6,756 bases of DNA from Chloroflexota bacterium (GTDB lineage Bacteria > Chloroflexota > Dehalococcoidia > DSTF01 > RBG-16-68-14): positions 1 through 6,756 of the forward strand of contig JADFRJ010000130.1 in assembly GCA_022561355.1 (NCBI GenBank), written 5' to 3'. The notes below the pieces were generated by a model. It was not told where the DNA came from. It did not search any database and worked only from the letters and a program-made list of their open reading frames with translations. Shown here in pieces: positions 6,122 through 6,756 of the stretch (positions are counted from its first letter, which is position 1; every line of letters begins with the position of its first letter). A program made the position numbers and the translations under genes.

Positions 6122-6756
6122 GTGAGCGAATCGAATGTGACTCCGCCCGAGAACGTGCCCTCTGATGAAGAAACCGCTGCGCCGGAAGACGCACCGCAAG
6201 CAGACGATCGGGGCTGGGCGTGGATCACCCGACCGTTCGTCTCGCTCTCCTATCCAGCGTTCCGGCTCTTCTGGCTGAGCAACCTGGTCGTCGCGCTGGG
6301 GCTGATGGTGCAGTTCACGGCCCAGGGCTGGCTCGTCGTTCAGCTCACCGACTCGGCCCTGCTGCTGGGCCTCGTCGAAGGTCTCTTCGGGCTCGCCTTC
6401 GCGGGCGGCTCGATCCCGATGGGCATCATCGCCGATCGCTTCAACCGGCGCGACCTCCTGCTGATCGATAACTTCATCGCACTGCTCGCGGCGGCGGCGA
6501 TCGGCACGCTGGCGATCACGGGCACGATCCAGATATGGCACGTGGTCTGCGTTTCCCTGCTGGGCGGACTGCTTATGTCCGTGCGGTTCCCCGCAAGCCA
6601 GGCGATGGTCGCGCGGCTCGTGCCCAGACAGCACCTGATGAACGCGACGTCGCTGAACACCGCGAGCGGGAGCCTGCCGAACATCGCGGGTCCCGCCGTC
6701 GGAGGCGTGCTGATCGGCGTCGTCGGCATCGGCGCCGCCTACTTCGTGACGACGGG
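6122..6756 (+). CDS. MFS transporter, MFS_3 exporter type, 3' end cut by window
   Basis: The first 211 residues of a major facilitator superfamily protein; the frame is still open at the window edge, so it is incomplete only because of the boundary. Family members of about 400-450 residues with 12 helices export small molecules using the proton gradient. Seen: a polar, acidic N-terminal extension of about 37 residues, then YPAFRLFWLSNLV (44-56), AQGWLVVQLTDSALLLGLVEG (67-87), the MFS motif-A-like GIIADRFNRRDLLL (101-114), and FPASQAMVARLVPRQHLMNATSLN (156-179), leading to GPAVGG (190-195). These are typical of the MFS_3 group, which includes siderophore and drug exporters. The start is GTG 6122 or the adjacent GTG 6119; an in-frame TAG at 6110 rules out anything earlier. 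No Shine-Dalgarno is visible. The substrate is unknown. Confidence 0.88.
   Translation, partial: MSESNVTPPENVPSDEETAAPEDAPQADDRGWAWITRPFVSLSYPAFRLFWLSNLVVALGLMVQFTAQGWLVVQLTDSALLLGLVEGLFGLAFAGGSIPMGIIADRFNRRDLLLIDNFIALLAAAAIGTLAITGTIQIWHVVCVSLLGGLLMSVRFPASQAMVARLVPRQHLMNATSLNTASGSLPNIAGPAVGGVLIGVVGIGAAYFVTT

Noticed and set aside
5969..6634. Open frame of 221 codons on the minus strand across the MFS gene start
   Set aside because: Highly charged composition with no domain, opposite a clear MFS coding sequence.
1..6756. CRISPR arrays, tRNA, rRNA or transposase genes
   Set aside because: No regularly spaced direct repeats, no cloverleaf with a GGTTCGAATCC-like arm, no rRNA signature and no transposase-like protein were found.

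Overview
The window is a high-GC stretch, roughly 60% by eye, from a bacterium. Many starts are GTG, the genes are large and single-domain, and the MFS_3-type exporter and GT-C/YfhO-type membrane proteins fit something like Chloroflexota (Dehalococcoidia or a relative). That placement is only an impression: there is no rRNA, tRNA or other phylogenetic marker here.

Layout from left to right. (1) Positions 1-194 hold a short GC hairpin, perhaps the end of an upstream transcript, and then a leader of about 150 nt. (2) 195-1646 (+) encodes a GT-C-type polytopic membrane protein resembling PMT/TMTC glycosyltransferases. (3) 1674-2279 (-) encodes a nitroreductase-family flavoprotein, convergent with the first gene. 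(4) 2280-2538 is a divergent intergenic region whose right part (2383-2538) is a second copy of the 5' leader. (5) 2539-4566 (+) encodes a large YfhO/PTPS-related-type membrane protein. (6) 4567-4728 is intergenic, with a strong GC hairpin and a -10-like box. (7) 4729-6009 (+) encodes an anaerobic sulfatase-maturating-type radical SAM/SPASM enzyme with a C-terminal SEC-C zinc motif. (8) 6010-6121 is intergenic, with a hairpin and a -10-like box placed directly before the next start. (9) 6122 to the right edge (+) is the 5' part of an MFS exporter gene, cut by the window end.

The most interesting element is the duplicated leader (45-194 and 2383-2538). Over its first 80 nt the two copies are 76/80 identical. 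They sit in front of two membrane-protein genes whose coding sequences are not alike, and both end at a Shine-Dalgarno and a GTG start at equivalent positions. The differences fall in predicted loops, in a linker, or at paired positions where pairing is kept. Indels of 4 nt and 1 nt rule out a common reading frame. This looks like a structured cis-regulatory RNA that I cannot assign to a family I know, or less likely a small mobile repeat.

Functionally, the two leader-bearing genes probably act on lipid-linked sugars or surface glycans at the membrane and may be co-regulated through the leader. The nitroreductase, maturase and exporter show no clear pathway link to them. The maturase has no sulfatase partner inside the window.
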